Assembly: GCA_900323505.1 (NCBI GenBank)
Contig: OOIN01000005.1
Span: 1,178,001 to 1,242,000, forward strand
Source: Ustilago trichophora
Taxonomy: Eukaryota > Basidiomycota > Ustilaginomycetes > Ustilaginales > Ustilaginaceae
DNA: 64,000 bases
Direction of reading: 5' to 3'
Position 1 is the first letter of the stretch. The number at the start of each line of letters is the position of its first letter. This document shows, piece after piece, positions 20,732 through 30,862 of this stretch. The notes beneath the pieces are model-generated. The model ran no database searches and was not told the DNA's origin. It saw only the letters and a list, made by a program, of their open reading frames with translations. The translations under genes and the position numbers were made by a program.

Positions 20732-21892
20732 TCAATCAGAGTCATCTCCCAATCTCCCACCTCTGCTGAGACCATTCCAAGCAGTCTTGCGCAACTTTTC
20801 CTGCTCGTCAAGATCCCTCTTTTCCCCCGCCGCATCTTCGTCTTCGTGCGCGTCGGGGTCTGCCCAGTCCACGTATGGACTAATGACGCTGTCCTCTGGA
20901 TGGGCTTTACTTCTAGCTTTTGGTGCCATTTGGGTCATCTCGTCGAGTATCCGTGCTAGGCTTGGATTGACTTGGGTCGTCCTGTCTTCGTTTAACGTTG
21001 ATTGAGGGTAGGTTGCTCTGGATCCTGATGTCGATTGGGATCCTTGCACATTGGAGGCAACAGGACGTGGTGCCGGAGTTCCGAACCTTTTGGGCGGCCA
21101 AAGAATGTATTCAATTCTAGAGGTGATCAGGCCCATTGGGACGGGGCCAAACTCCCGGCTGTCTCTTGATTTGTTACGCAGCGAAGCGGCAGAGGTTTGC
21201 GGTGAATTGGCAATGCGTTCCAAAGAGCCTGGTACGATGGAGACCGCTGCATCGCCCTCTATCCAAACATGGCCGGGTGGGATCTTGAGCCGTGTCCAGC
21301 GACCCGCCGTTACCTCACTACCACCCTTAGCTGGATGTGATCCCGGTACCCAGACTCTCACCGTATCTCCAGGCAGCGCAATGATCCGCTTTGTTAAGAG
21401 CATCCTTGGATCCAATGGAGAGATGAGCGTGACAATGTCGCCAGCTTTCAGCTCTTGATGCTTGACTTTGACGGTTCGATTGAGCAGGACCACGTCCGAA
21501 GGTGCATTTGCGGCCGACGCAACGGGGTAGGGCCCGTTGAAGGTGGGCGACATCGATCCGCCGGTGACGTTGCCCAAGCTGTAGAGATGGGAGGTGATGA
21601 ACGCGGCAACGGGGATCCAGCCGAGGGCAAAGAGGGTGCGACTGAGCGTGCTGCGTCGCTGGTTTCGTCTTGGAGACGAAGGATGCGGGAAATTGGGGTC
21701 TGCTGAGAAGCCGGCGTACTTGGACGAAGATGACGATGAAGATGAGGAGGGGGCGCCATCGCTGTTGGGCGAGTCGGTCGAAGTAGACAGCCTTGACGTG
21801 GAGCTAGACAGCAGTCGACGAGTCAAGCTGCCCTTCACTGTTGCTGCGGCTAGCGTGGATACACCAGAGCGTATCCCTGATATTGGCCTCAT
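20732..21892 (-). CDS. IMP2: Mitochondrial inner membrane protease subunit 2
   Basis: Signal-peptidase-family (S26) enzyme that removes intermembrane-space sorting signals from proteins of the mitochondrial inner membrane. Seen: an Arg/Ser-rich N-terminus like a mitochondrial presequence, a single helix (LFALGWIPVAAFITSHLY), the catalytic Ser113 in GGSMSPTF, and catalytic Lys168 in LLTKRIIALPGD, followed by HVWIEGDA and a region ending ILWPPKRFG. The start at 21892 was chosen over the open frame from 22072 because the extra residues are unlike the family. At 386 residues it is about twice the usual IMP2 length. The extra length is the long N-terminus plus about 110 C-terminal residues rich in Ser/Asp/Glu. 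Confidence 0.9.
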   Translation of the reverse strand: MRPISGIRSGVSTLAAATVKGSLTRRLLSSSTSRLSTSTDSPNSDGAPSSSSSSSSSKYAGFSADPNFPHPSSPRRNQRRSTLSRTLFALGWIPVAAFITSHLYSLGNVTGGSMSPTFNGPYPVASAANAPSDVVLLNRTVKVKHQELKAGDIVTLISPLDPRMLLTKRIIALPGDTVRVWVPGSHPAKGGSEVTAGRWTRLKIPPGHVWIEGDAAVSIVPGSLERIANSPQTSAASLRNKSRDSREFGPVPMGLITSRIEYILWPPKRFGTPAPRPVASNVQGSQSTSGSRATYPQSTLNEDRTTQVNPSLARILDEMTQMAPKARSKAHPEDSVISPYVDWADPDAHEDEDAAGEKRDLDEQEKLRKTAWNGLSRGGRLGDDSD

Positions 21893-22248
21893 GCTTGCTT
21901 CCGTCGTTGATGGTGTGTTAGTGAGGATTAACGAGAAGGAAAAGAATGTCGAGTGTAACGTAACCGAGCTAGTAGGCCAAATTGACCGAGAAAATGTGGA
22001 GTCCGCGTTCCGAGCCGATTTCCAACGGTCCTTCTCGTGCGCCGCTGCATGATCCACCGACTTTGTCAACAACAGTTAGCACAAACCAGAGCCTCTTTCT
22101 CTTCAAAACATTTAGATGGTATGCTTGAATCATCGGCAGTGCAGCCTCAGATCCTCAAATGACAGAGGTTGGCGTGTATGCAGCCGCTAAAAATACATGT
22201 GATGGATGAAAACTAAGAAGTCCTTGTCACATTCTGGTCTTCCGACGA
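21893..22248. other. IMP2 upstream region and bZIP gene 3' end
   Basis: 356 bases. It should hold the IMP2 promoter and the 3' UTR of the bZIP gene, which is transcribed in the same direction. Nothing else is seen. Confidence 0.5.
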
Positions 22249-24405
22249 TCAACTCAGCTCCTTCAACTTGGACTGTGTGTACTCGCGGAACCTGTGATGC
22301 TCCCTCCACACTTCCTCCATGGTGACCTCTGGCTCGCCTCTGCTTGACCGATGTCTGTTGGTATTCGCCAAAAGCGTGGCATCAGCCAGCTGCGGATACC
22401 TGATGAAGAACGGCAGCGTCAGGACCCAGTTATGCTCCAAATTGATATCTACACTTCCCGGTGAGAAGAAGCGAATGGCATCAATGATGACACTGTGCAG
22501 TTCCAGCTCGGGCATCTGAATCAGCTTGTCGCGGATGGCTGCCCAAGGGATCGAGTCGAGTGCGTGGTCGTGCGGTGTCGACAGCTGCAGTGATGTAGGC
22601 TTCAGGATGGGCGGAAGATTGTAGTCCGGGTTGATGTAGCGGTTGTACATGTGGTAGGAGAGTTGGAGGAAGCTCTCTGCTTTGTTCTCGGTGTCGTACG
22701 TCGCCTTGCCATCCGCCGAGGAGCCCTTTGCGCTGCTCAAGTCCCCCTCGTCCCATCCGTTCGGCAGCTTTGTGCAGGCCAACTTGGTATGCGGATTGGT
22801 GGCTTCGTCTTCCTCGAGATATCTCATATCATCGTCGTCCAGCTGGTAGTCGTTGGGCAGGTTTAGGTAGTAGGATGCGCCGCGTTTAGCCCAGATGCGA
22901 TTCACCTGTGCGAGAATCCGCGCATAACGACGGCGAAGCGCGCGCATCTGCTCCGGTGAGGCTCGGACACTGCTCGGCTTCACGAGTGCTTCGACGCCGC
23001 CTGTTGCTCTGGAGCCCGGCGTAGTGGGGTATGTTGAGGCGGCTGCGGGCGCATTGGAAAAGTTGGGTGCCGAGGATCCGAAGCTGAGAAAGTTGAAATT
23101 GGCGGCAGCATTGGGATCGTTGATGCCACCAGCGCTGGAGCCAGGAATGAGATTATTCAACGATGCTGCCTCCTGCGGCGAAAAGAGGCTTCCGCTGTTG
23201 GGGAACATGGATGCGAGGCTGGATAGATCTGGATTGCCGCCTCCGAGCAGTGTTTGAGCAAACATGGAATCGACGTCATTGTTGCGATTACCTGGAGCGA
23301 GTCCAGAGGGCGGCATCTGCCAGAACTGGCTGGGTAGTGCGTAGGGCATCTGTTGCTGTTGCTGTTGTGGCTGCTGCTGCTGTTGTTGTTGTTGCCAAGC
23401 CTGGTTGATGTCGTTGCTGGCCACGTTTTGGGGAGAGCTGGTGAGGGTTTGTCCGGCGCCTATAAAGTCAGGACGAGTGGAAGGACTGCTTTGATTGGAG
23501 GAAGCGGTAGCAGTGTTGGGACCAGCTCCGGTTGAAGAATGTGTCTCATCGGTCTTGCGTTTGCGCTTGGAGTCTTTGCTAGCCGCGTCATCCATGGTCC
23601 TCTTCTTCTTATCACCAACAGCCACATCTGCTGACGCATCTGCCGATGCCTTGTGGTTGTTCATGTCGCGAAAGTAGTTGGCAAGCTTGCTCTCCGGTAA
23701 GCCTTCAGGAGGAATGTTGCTCTCCTTGCGAATTTCCTTGAGCGCTTCGCATTCGCCCGCACCTGGCCAGTTGGCCCAAGCCTCGGACATGACTTTTTCG
23801 CTGGACGAGTTCATTGTCGCCTCGAGCATCTCTCTTGTCATGCCAGCTTCGACGAGACATCCGCCGATACTGCGCTTGCCGATGAAATGTGCCAGACTGC
23901 CGACGATGCCACGGAGATTGTTATTTTCAGCTAGCAGATGGCGCAAAGCGAATCGAAGACGGTTGACTTGGGTATCGTGATCGGAAGAGAGAAGCTCGAC
24001 TCTTGCTTCAAGTGCGCGGATATATTGCTGCTTGCGCTGTCGGAACTCACGCTGGGCGGCTCTGTTCTGCTCCTTGCGGTGTTGAGCCGCCTTGGCATCC
24101 TTGCCTTTGGCGGCAGCAGCGTTCTTTTTGCCCTTTGCGCCCTTGCCGTTGGCCTTTCTACCGGCGGCATTGGCAGGCGATCCACCATCTGCATCGTCAT
24201 CTTCGTCGAAATCGTCTTCGTCGTCAGTGTTAAAGTTGGCCGAAGTCATACTCTGCGAAAGACCGGATGCTGGCATGGTAAAGTCCAAACGTGGTTGTGG
24301 GCCGAGCGACATGGCCGTCTGAAAGCCGCTCGAGATGGCACTGGGGGATGCATCGGTCCACCTGTCCATAGGCGAGCCAGTTGGGCCGCGGTGAGCAGGA
24401 GGCAT
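22249..24405 (-). CDS. bZIP transcription factor
   Basis: 718 residues from the ATG at 24405. The order is a short N-terminus, an acidic patch, a Lys/Ala/Gly-rich run, the bZIP basic region at about residues 110-132 (KEQNRAAQREFRQRKQQYI) and a leucine zipper at about 133-170. A long middle part follows, with KRKRK and a polyglutamine run of about 15 broken by one proline. A conserved-looking C-terminal region (IPWAAIRDKLIQMPELELHS ... LPFFIRYPQLADA) resembles the DUF3425-type domain of fungal bZIP proteins. The basic region has N-x-x-A-x-x-x-F-R. It should be a nuclear DNA-binding regulator; its targets are not evident. The leftward open extension starts at a TTG and is not used. Confidence 0.9.
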   Translation of the reverse strand: MPPAHRGPTGSPMDRWTDASPSAISSGFQTAMSLGPQPRLDFTMPASGLSQSMTSANFNTDDEDDFDEDDDADGGSPANAAGRKANGKGAKGKKNAAAAKGKDAKAAQHRKEQNRAAQREFRQRKQQYIRALEARVELLSSDHDTQVNRLRFALRHLLAENNNLRGIVGSLAHFIGKRSIGGCLVEAGMTREMLEATMNSSSEKVMSEAWANWPGAGECEALKEIRKESNIPPEGLPESKLANYFRDMNNHKASADASADVAVGDKKKRTMDDAASKDSKRKRKTDETHSSTGAGPNTATASSNQSSPSTRPDFIGAGQTLTSSPQNVASNDINQAWQQQQQQQQPQQQQQQMPYALPSQFWQMPPSGLAPGNRNNDVDSMFAQTLLGGGNPDLSSLASMFPNSGSLFSPQEAASLNNLIPGSSAGGINDPNAAANFNFLSFGSSAPNFSNAPAAASTYPTTPGSRATGGVEALVKPSSVRASPEQMRALRRRYARILAQVNRIWAKRGASYYLNLPNDYQLDDDDMRYLEEDEATNPHTKLACTKLPNGWDEGDLSSAKGSSADGKATYDTENKAESFLQLSYHMYNRYINPDYNLPPILKPTSLQLSTPHDHALDSIPWAAIRDKLIQMPELELHSVIIDAIRFFSPGSVDINLEHNWVLTLPFFIRYPQLADATLLANTNRHRSSRGEPEVTMEEVWREHHRFREYTQSKLKELS

Positions 24406-24925
24406 GGCTGCTCTCAAGATGCAAGACACCAACTCAGCCCAGCACGCTGAGAAGCTAAGTGATGTGTGGAAATTGGTGGCGGCGAGGAGCGTTGTGTGAT
24501 GGGTGCTTGAAAGCTCCGGAATACGAGCTGTAGCGCCTGGATTGTGCCCTTTTGGCGTCGCGTGATAATGGCCAGCGAAAGAGGTGGATAGAGATAGAAA
24601 TGGGTGTTAAAGAGGAGATGAAAGGCCAAAGGAAGGGATCAGACCCTAGCTTTGTGTGTGTTCCGATGCGAAATCCACGTCGGCACACAGCTGCAACCGT
24701 TGTCGAAAAAGTGGCTTTGGTGGGACACTGCTGTGGCTGAAGTCCAGAAAACGCCGGTTGCACCCCAAACTGACTTGAAGCTCAAAATCAATATTTGGAA
24801 TTTGCGCTAAAAATATATTGACCTTTTTCTGTCTTTTTTGTTTTTGGTTGCTGCGTCTCGCACCGTCGGCTCACGGATCAAATTCATATCCGATATCCGA
24901 CCCGTTGCCAATGCCAAGCAGGCAG

Positions 24926-24950
24926 GTACAGTACAGTACAGTACTGTACA
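24926..24950. promoter_or_regulatory. GTACAGTAC/GTACTGTAC palindromic cluster
   Basis: Overlapping copies of GTACAGTAC followed by GTACTGTACA, then TTGCAT. Similar clusters recur in several intergenic regions of this window. Function unknown. Confidence 0.5.
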
Positions 24951-25444
24951 TTGCATAGGCTGTCACTTCCAGTGTTCGTTGAAGAATGACGGCTTGAGGT
25001 TCCGCACGACTTCCGTATATCCATTCATGTACACAGCATGGCACAGAGATGGAGCCAGTCTTGTCGTCGGCAGTCGACCACCGAGCATCGAGGTTCAGCT
25101 AGGATTCGCACGCTGGATGTCTTTCGTGTGGCCAACCATGCAAAGGGAAGGAAAAGCCCGGCATCATTGGCTCAGACAGCATCAAGGATGCCTTTGCTCT
25201 GAGTTGCGGGCGAAAGGAGAATCTACTGTTGCCAACATTTGCCAATTCAATCAGGGTCACCGACGGCCAGCGGCATCTGCAGCATCGAGGGTATTTTTGA
25301 ATAATTTGGTGTTAGACATCAATCTGAAAACAACTTCCTATCCAACCCAAAGTTGGCCGACTCGTACGTCACTGTTTTCCAAAAAGCGAAAAAGAGCTGA
25401 GCTCAAACTGAGTCTAGATTAGAGGCTGCACAGGCCAGCTGGTA

Positions 25445-25470
25445 GTCTGTACTGTGCAGTACTGTACGTA
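25445..25470. promoter_or_regulatory. GTACTGTAC-type motif cluster
   Basis: CTGTACTGTGCAGTACTGTAC, the same word family as at 24926, about 370 bases before the LSB5 ATG. Confidence 0.4.
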
Positions 25471-25841
25471 GGCGAGAGCAGCACAATGATTGTGCCCCGC
25501 GTCTTTGGATATTTGGACCCCGACATGCTCGATTCTGATGCGATGCGATGGACGCACACACAATCAGAAGGCTTCTCCGCACCCAACCCTTGGCTCAAGT
25601 CCCAATCGGCTCGCTTCGCCTGCTGCTCCCTGCCACGTTCTGGGCATCTCTCTCGTTCGTTCGTTCGTTCGTTCGTGGTGTCGGTCTCAGCTCCGCTCTA
25701 CCGCTCGCCGTTATCATCCCAATCGTCAATCACCGGTCGCACTGTTTGTCCTCGGTTTTCCTGTCTGCTTCCTGTCTTCCCACCACCACCCTAACTGATT
25801 CTTTCCGCCCGGCCAGCGTATCGAGCCGTCACAGCTATATC

Positions 25842-27650
25842 ATGCTCAAGGTAAGGCAACTTTTTGAACAGCTGTGCATTTGTCCTTTGTCGAACCTCCG
25901 TCAACAAATTTACTCACCCATCCATGGCTTGTTTCTTTTTCCTCGCTGGCTCTGAACGCTACAGGAGCTCACGGATCAAGCGCAGGGTTACCTGGGCAAC
26001 CGCAAGCCCTTTTCTGCCGTCACCGACTGGATCGACCGACTCTGCACCCAACGCTATGCCGAAGAGGAGTACGATGGCATCCCCGAGCTCGTCGAAGCCA
26101 TCAATCTCCAATCCACCGGCCCTGCAGAGGCGAGCCGTGCGCTGCGCAAGAAGCTCAAATACTCCAACGTGCACGGACAGAAGCGTGCACTCATCATCCT
26201 CAAGGCGCTCGTCGAGAATTGTGGCCAGCGGTTCCAGACCACCTTTGCCAATGACCAGCTCGTAGACCGCATCAAGATCATGTCGCAAGACCAGCTGGTG
26301 GATGCATCGGTGCGCAAGCTGCTCATGCGTGTGTTGCTCTCCTGGCATCAGCAGTTCAAGGATGATCCTTCCATGAAGATGGTCGCTGGTCTCTACCATG
26401 CTTGTGGTGGAGGAAAAAAGTCGGAGGCTCAACGCAAGAACGAAGCCGCCGAAGCATATCGCAAGCTGCAGGAGAAGCAACGCATCGAAGCACAGATTCG
26501 AAGCGACCGTAAGGCCGCCGAAGCGCTTCAGAAAGAAGAAGAGAAGAAGAGCAAGCTTCGCAAGAAGGGCACCAAGCGCCCTGCGTTCAACTTTGAGCAG
26601 GAGAAACCCGCCATCTTGCAGTCGCTCGCCATCTCGCAGCAGGTCGCCACCGCGCTGGTCAACGCTCTGCAGCACGTCAATCGCGAAAAGGAGAGTGTCA
26701 CTCAAAACGCTCGTGTCCAGGACTACCTAGTCAAGACCAAAGTGGAGCGAAAAAAGATCATCCGATACGTCCAGTTGGTCAAGGATGAAGAGTTCCTTGG
26801 CTCGCTTATCTCGGCCAACGACCAGATTATCTTGGCGCTTGAGCTGTACGATCGTCTCTCCAAGCCTGCTGAGCTGGATTCGGACGACGACGAGCCGCTC
26901 GCTGCCATCTCGGGTTCTGGACAAACTGCCGAGCAGAAGACGGCGGCGAGGATCGCAGCGGACGATGCCGAAATTGAGATGGTGCGCAAGAGGATCGCCA
27001 ACGCCCGCCTCAATGCACCCGATAGCGAGCTCGAGAAGCTACAAACGCGACAGAGGGTGCGTATCGAACGTCACAACTCGCGCGTAGGAAGCATGCGCAG
27101 CTTTGATATGAGCCCACAGCCCACTGGCGCCGGCTCTAGCGGCACACGCGGAGCAGCAGGAGGTGGAGCTATGAGCGACCTGATCGACCTCGACTTCCAG
27201 GAGGACCACGGAGGATTCCACCCGTCGCACCAGCAGGACGCACACGCTCGACGAGGCTTGATGGCCAGCGAGGCAGCAGCGGGCAGCAGCAGCAATCAGC
27301 ACGGTGCCCTGTCCGATTACAGCGACTACGAATCCGAAGACTCGGCGGAAGAACACTCTCGTCAGGGTCAGGCACCTGGCCGCGCTCGTCAGCTTGCAGC
27401 GTCGGCTTCGCGACCCGAAGGCGGATCTTGGTCCAACTTGAATGACTCGGAGGAAGAAGAATGGCTGCGTGCTACGCAGAATCACCGTCCCAGCATCGGC
27501 CCTGGATTCAGTTGGAACGAAGAGGATGATGCCGATGATGATCCGTTCGCTGACCCCTTTGCGGATGCTAACAATGCTGCAGCCTCAGGAAGTGGATGGG
27601 GCATCGAGCGACCACAGAATCAACCCCGCAAAGAGTGGGGCGTTGTCTAG
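25842..27650 (+). CDS. LSB5: VHS/GAT domain protein, LSB5-like
   Basis: Two exons: a 9-base coding exon 25842-25850 (Met-Leu-Lys) and 25965-27650, giving 564 residues. The 114-base intron has GTAAGG and CTACAG ends and is phase 0. A VHS domain spans about residues 10-140 (SAVTDWIDRLCTQ, ALIILKALVENCG, VRKLLMRVLLSWHQQF), followed by a charged helical stretch and a GAT domain at about 220-310. The tail is acidic and Ser-rich with short D/E-W motifs. LSB5 in yeast links ubiquitinated cargo, Arf3 and the actin regulator Las17 in endocytosis. The micro-exon is required because the downstream frame has no ATG before the VHS domain. Confidence 0.88.
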
Positions 27651-28271
27651 GCACAAAGCACCGCTCCGCATGCATTCCTCTCGTCTCCGCTATTTCCTTT
27701 GTTCAAGCCTTGTTGTTTGTTGTCCCCTTCCATCATCGCAATGCCATACTGCAAATCTCACGCACTGTTCGTACATCGTTACACTCTGCTGCTTGGTGAG
27801 CATCAAAGGACATGAGCAACATGCTCTCCGCATTAAAACTTGTGCATCTGTTGAACTTCTGTCATTGGAACCCGAGTTCCTCAGGGGCACGCACAACTAA
27901 ACTCTCAGCGACGCGCTTTGCTGCAGATCCGTCATGTGCCTTGTGCGGTCACAGGTGTGATTTCGAAGCCAAAATGTATTGGTTGTTGAAAGCGTAAAAA
28001 TCCAACGCCGAGTCTGAGAGAGTGGGACTCGGCTCAGTTCCCATTTAGGCAAGTTCGGCTGTGCTGCTGCAGGGCCTCAGCGTGTCTGAATCCAACACAA
28101 CACACACGCACTTTTTTAGCTGCTAAAATCTAACTTGACTGTACTGTACATGGCATTGCATCGCAGCTCACCTTGCAACTACATCGAGCTGTCCTTCCCA
28201 GCCTCGAACCAGCACTGACTTGGAAATCGCTTCGAGACTATTGCCACCAACAAAGTGGTGTATATCAGAGG
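27651..28271. promoter_or_regulatory. Intergenic region between LSB5 and the polyQ protein gene
   Basis: 621 bases with no gene. GTACTGTACATGGCATTGCAT at about 28141-28161 is a member of the recurrent GTACTGTAC word family and lies about 120 bases before the next ATG. Confidence 0.5.
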
Positions 28272-28332
28272 ATGAGCGGCAACGAGCGTCGGTCCGAAGC
28301 AGGACCCAGCGACGTCCGTCGACAACGCAATC

Positions 28333-28377
<45 letters not shown>

Positions 28378-30332
28378 CAGCAGCCTCACCATTCAGCTGG
28401 ACAATGTCGCTCTTCGCTGGGCGCACCAATAAAAAACCTACAGATGCCTCCGACCGCAATGGCCTGGGCTGGGGTCGACTGGGAGCCTCGGCATCGGCTC
28501 GCAACTTATCCGAACGCGAATCTCTCATTACTTCAGCAGACGACTTTGACGACTCGGATGCCATCTCGCTTCTCAGCAACATCGCCGATCGTGACTCTCG
28601 CCGCGGTGGAAGCAGTGCTGCTGCGCGTCGTCGAGCACGAGCACGAGCTAGAGCACAGGGCAGGACTTGCGGCATGTTCTGGTTCGATGTCGAAGATTGG
28701 GGTCGCACCATGTCCTGCGGCTTGCTGGGACGAAATGGGAAGGATGACGGCGCTGGAGCTGGCAGACAGAGAGCAGCGAGTATTGGCAGCGTCATGAGCA
28801 GAGGCGCGAGGAGGAACAATCACGCTTCCACGGGCTCCAGTAGCGTCATTGCCACATCGAGACATTCGCGCTCGCTCAGCGACGCAAGCACCGACAGTGG
28901 TGGAAGCTTGGTCGGTCCCGGGTTTGCCGAAGAGGGGGATGAGGACGCCGGAATGCTCGACGATCAGGCCATCGCTCGATTCGGACAGCCATCGTCCGAA
29001 ACTTCACCGGACGCAGAAGCTGACGCAGCAGCGGCGAAAGCCAAAGCTCATGCGGAAGCAGCCGCAAAAGCAGAAGACGACGCCAAAGCGGCGGCAGAAG
29101 CGGCCGCCCAAGCAGAGCGACAAAAAGCACTTGAAGCAGAAGCAGCTCGCCTTCAGGCCGAGGCCGAAGCCGAGGCCAACCGTCAAAAGGAAGAAGAAGC
29201 CCGTTTGGCTGCTGAAGAAGAAGCTGCGATCGCAAAAGCACGTCGCAAAGCCGAACGCAAAGCTGCCAAAGCAGGACTGCTCAAGCTGCAGCAAGAGACG
29301 CAGGCCAAACAGAGATGGCGTACCGAGGCCGAGGCGGAAGCTGCCGCGGGTGGATTCGGACTCGCTGACGCCGAAGAAGAGCAGCGGTACGAACACGATG
29401 GTGCAGAGGAAGGTGCATATGCTCAGCAGCATTTCAAATATCACGATGGCGTGGACTACAATGAAGAGGGAATGCAAGGTGCACACTATGACCAGTACGG
29501 GGACGCCGAGGAAGAAGACGGATATTATGCAACCACAGTGCAAGAGCGAGGGCCAGGTGGAGTCGTGCATCATCATCACTACTATCACGCACCCACACCT
29601 CAAGCTGAGCCTGAACAGTACGGATATCTATCCCCGCACTCAGCGTCGGGCGCATTTGTCGATTCCCCCATCGAACCCGTCGTCCAATCCACACCAGCTG
29701 CTGCCGACAACCCGCCCTCGGAGGACGAAGCCGATATCGCTGGCCTCTCGTTTGGCCGCAAGAAGTCCCGCTCCAGACACAACAATGACACCAGCAGTGC
29801 TGGCAGTCGCTCTGCCACCGGCCTCACGCTTCCTTCCCGTACCACCGGTGGCAGTTCATCCGGCGGCAGCGCTGGTGCCAGTGCTCACCGCCCAACTTCT
29901 GCCCATTCATCCACCGCTGGAGGTCGCACCCACTATCGCGACAAACCAAGACGACACGAACGCACATCGAGCAAATCATCCAACTCTTCCTCGGGCATCT
30001 TCAGCTATCAAAGCTCCAATGCCATTCATCATCATCCCACCGCCCCATCCACCGTTGCAACCAGCGTCACCAGCCCGCCCGGTACAGCGTTGCCCAACCT
30101 CTACGAGTCGGAAGCCATCTATGCACCCATCGGAGCAGCAGGCGAAGATGTGGCAGGTGCACAATTCGGTAAGCCGGATGTGGACGCCAATGAATTTGGA
30201 GTCATTACTGCCGGTACGGATAGAGGTGGTGCCGGTAGGGTTAAAAAGAGTTATCGTGACAAGAGGAGCACAAGTCAGGTGGGTGGGGTTGAGCATGGAG
30301 ATGATGCTTTTGAGGGTTTCCCTGGATTCTGA
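28272..30332 (+). CDS. Unknown polyQ and coiled-coil protein
   Basis: 686 residues from the ATG at 28272 (the frame is open from 28173). I do not recognise a family. Visible parts are 15 glutamines at about residues 21-35, all encoded by CAA; an FDDSDAISLLSNI acidic patch; an Ala/Arg-rich run; and GMFWFDVEDWGRTMSCGLLG, the least repetitive and perhaps conserved piece. A strongly predicted Ala/Glu/Lys coiled coil spans about 250-346, then a His-rich segment (HHHHYYH) and long Ser/Thr/Gly-rich tails. No signal peptide or membrane helix is seen. A 555-codon ORF in another frame across the same DNA is judged a shadow because this frame gives the coherent coiled coil. Confidence 0.7.
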
Positions 30333-30862
30333 GCCCGCTTGCAGCTCAGGGCTATGTACTGTATGCTCATTGCACGTTGTTGCTCAATCGACTTTACGAA
30401 AAGGCACTGAGCGTCAAGAGGCTGTGGTTGTGATTCACGCCGAAAAAAGAGGATCTTGTTTCAACGAACGACTGCATTGCGACTGTGTTACACCTTTTTC
30501 CAATCAAGACCAATAGAGTCACGCCTTGATTCGGTAAAATCGCAGCTTGTTGGAGACAGTTGACCAACAGCTCACGCGCTCTTCAACAGCCCTGCTGCAA
30601 TGACCAACAGGACCCCCCTTTCAAAACCAACAGCCTTGCACTAGTTAGAAGAAATCAGAGTCGAGGCTCATGATGGCACGGATCCATCCTTCACTGATCC
30701 CTGCAGAATCTCACGAACAACATGCCCAGCTATTGGTATTGAAAGGGGGGTCTGTTGAAGAGTTCGCAAGCTGTTGGTCAACTGTCTCCAACAATTTTCA
30801 AGTCTATCGGTTATGAATGGAAAAAGGTGTAAATCTGCCAATTCAAAGCTAAAGTATGGATC
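30333..30862. other. Convergent intergenic region holding an inverted repeat
   Basis: 530 bases between two convergent genes. Most of it is the inverted repeat described separately. No gene is seen. Confidence 0.6.
30488..30832. repeat. Long imperfect inverted repeat, MITE-like
   Basis: Three paired blocks read inward in order. A 15-bp perfect pair lies at 30488-30502 and 30818-30832 (TTACACCTTTTTCCA and its complement). A 26-bp perfect pair lies at 30547-30572 and 30769-30794. Pairs at 30579-30589/30752-30762 and 30611-30624/30739-30752 follow. Arms are about 100-140 bp and the loop about 100 bp. The left arm carries extra segments, including a second TGACCAACAG. TA dinucleotides at both ends are compatible with a mariner-type MITE, though in an inverted repeat a TA pair is weak evidence. 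Confidence 0.75.

Larger units (their letters stand above)
24406..25841. promoter_or_regulatory. Divergent promoter region of bZIP and LSB5 genes
   Basis: About 1.4 kb with no convincing ORF. It contains a palindrome-rich GTACAGTAC/GTACTGTAC cluster at 24926-24950 and a related one at 25445-25470. The right end, about 25600-25840, is pyrimidine-rich with a TTCG tandem (about 25652-25674). Confidence 0.6.

Noticed and set aside
24838..25422. 194-codon plus-strand ORF upstream of LSB5
   Set aside because: No recognisable domain, passes through the GTACAGTAC repeat cluster and starts in promoter-like DNA.
28849..30516. 555-codon plus-strand ORF rich in Lys/Pro/Gln
   Set aside because: It overlaps the polyQ/coiled-coil gene in another frame; the repetitive DNA keeps several frames open.
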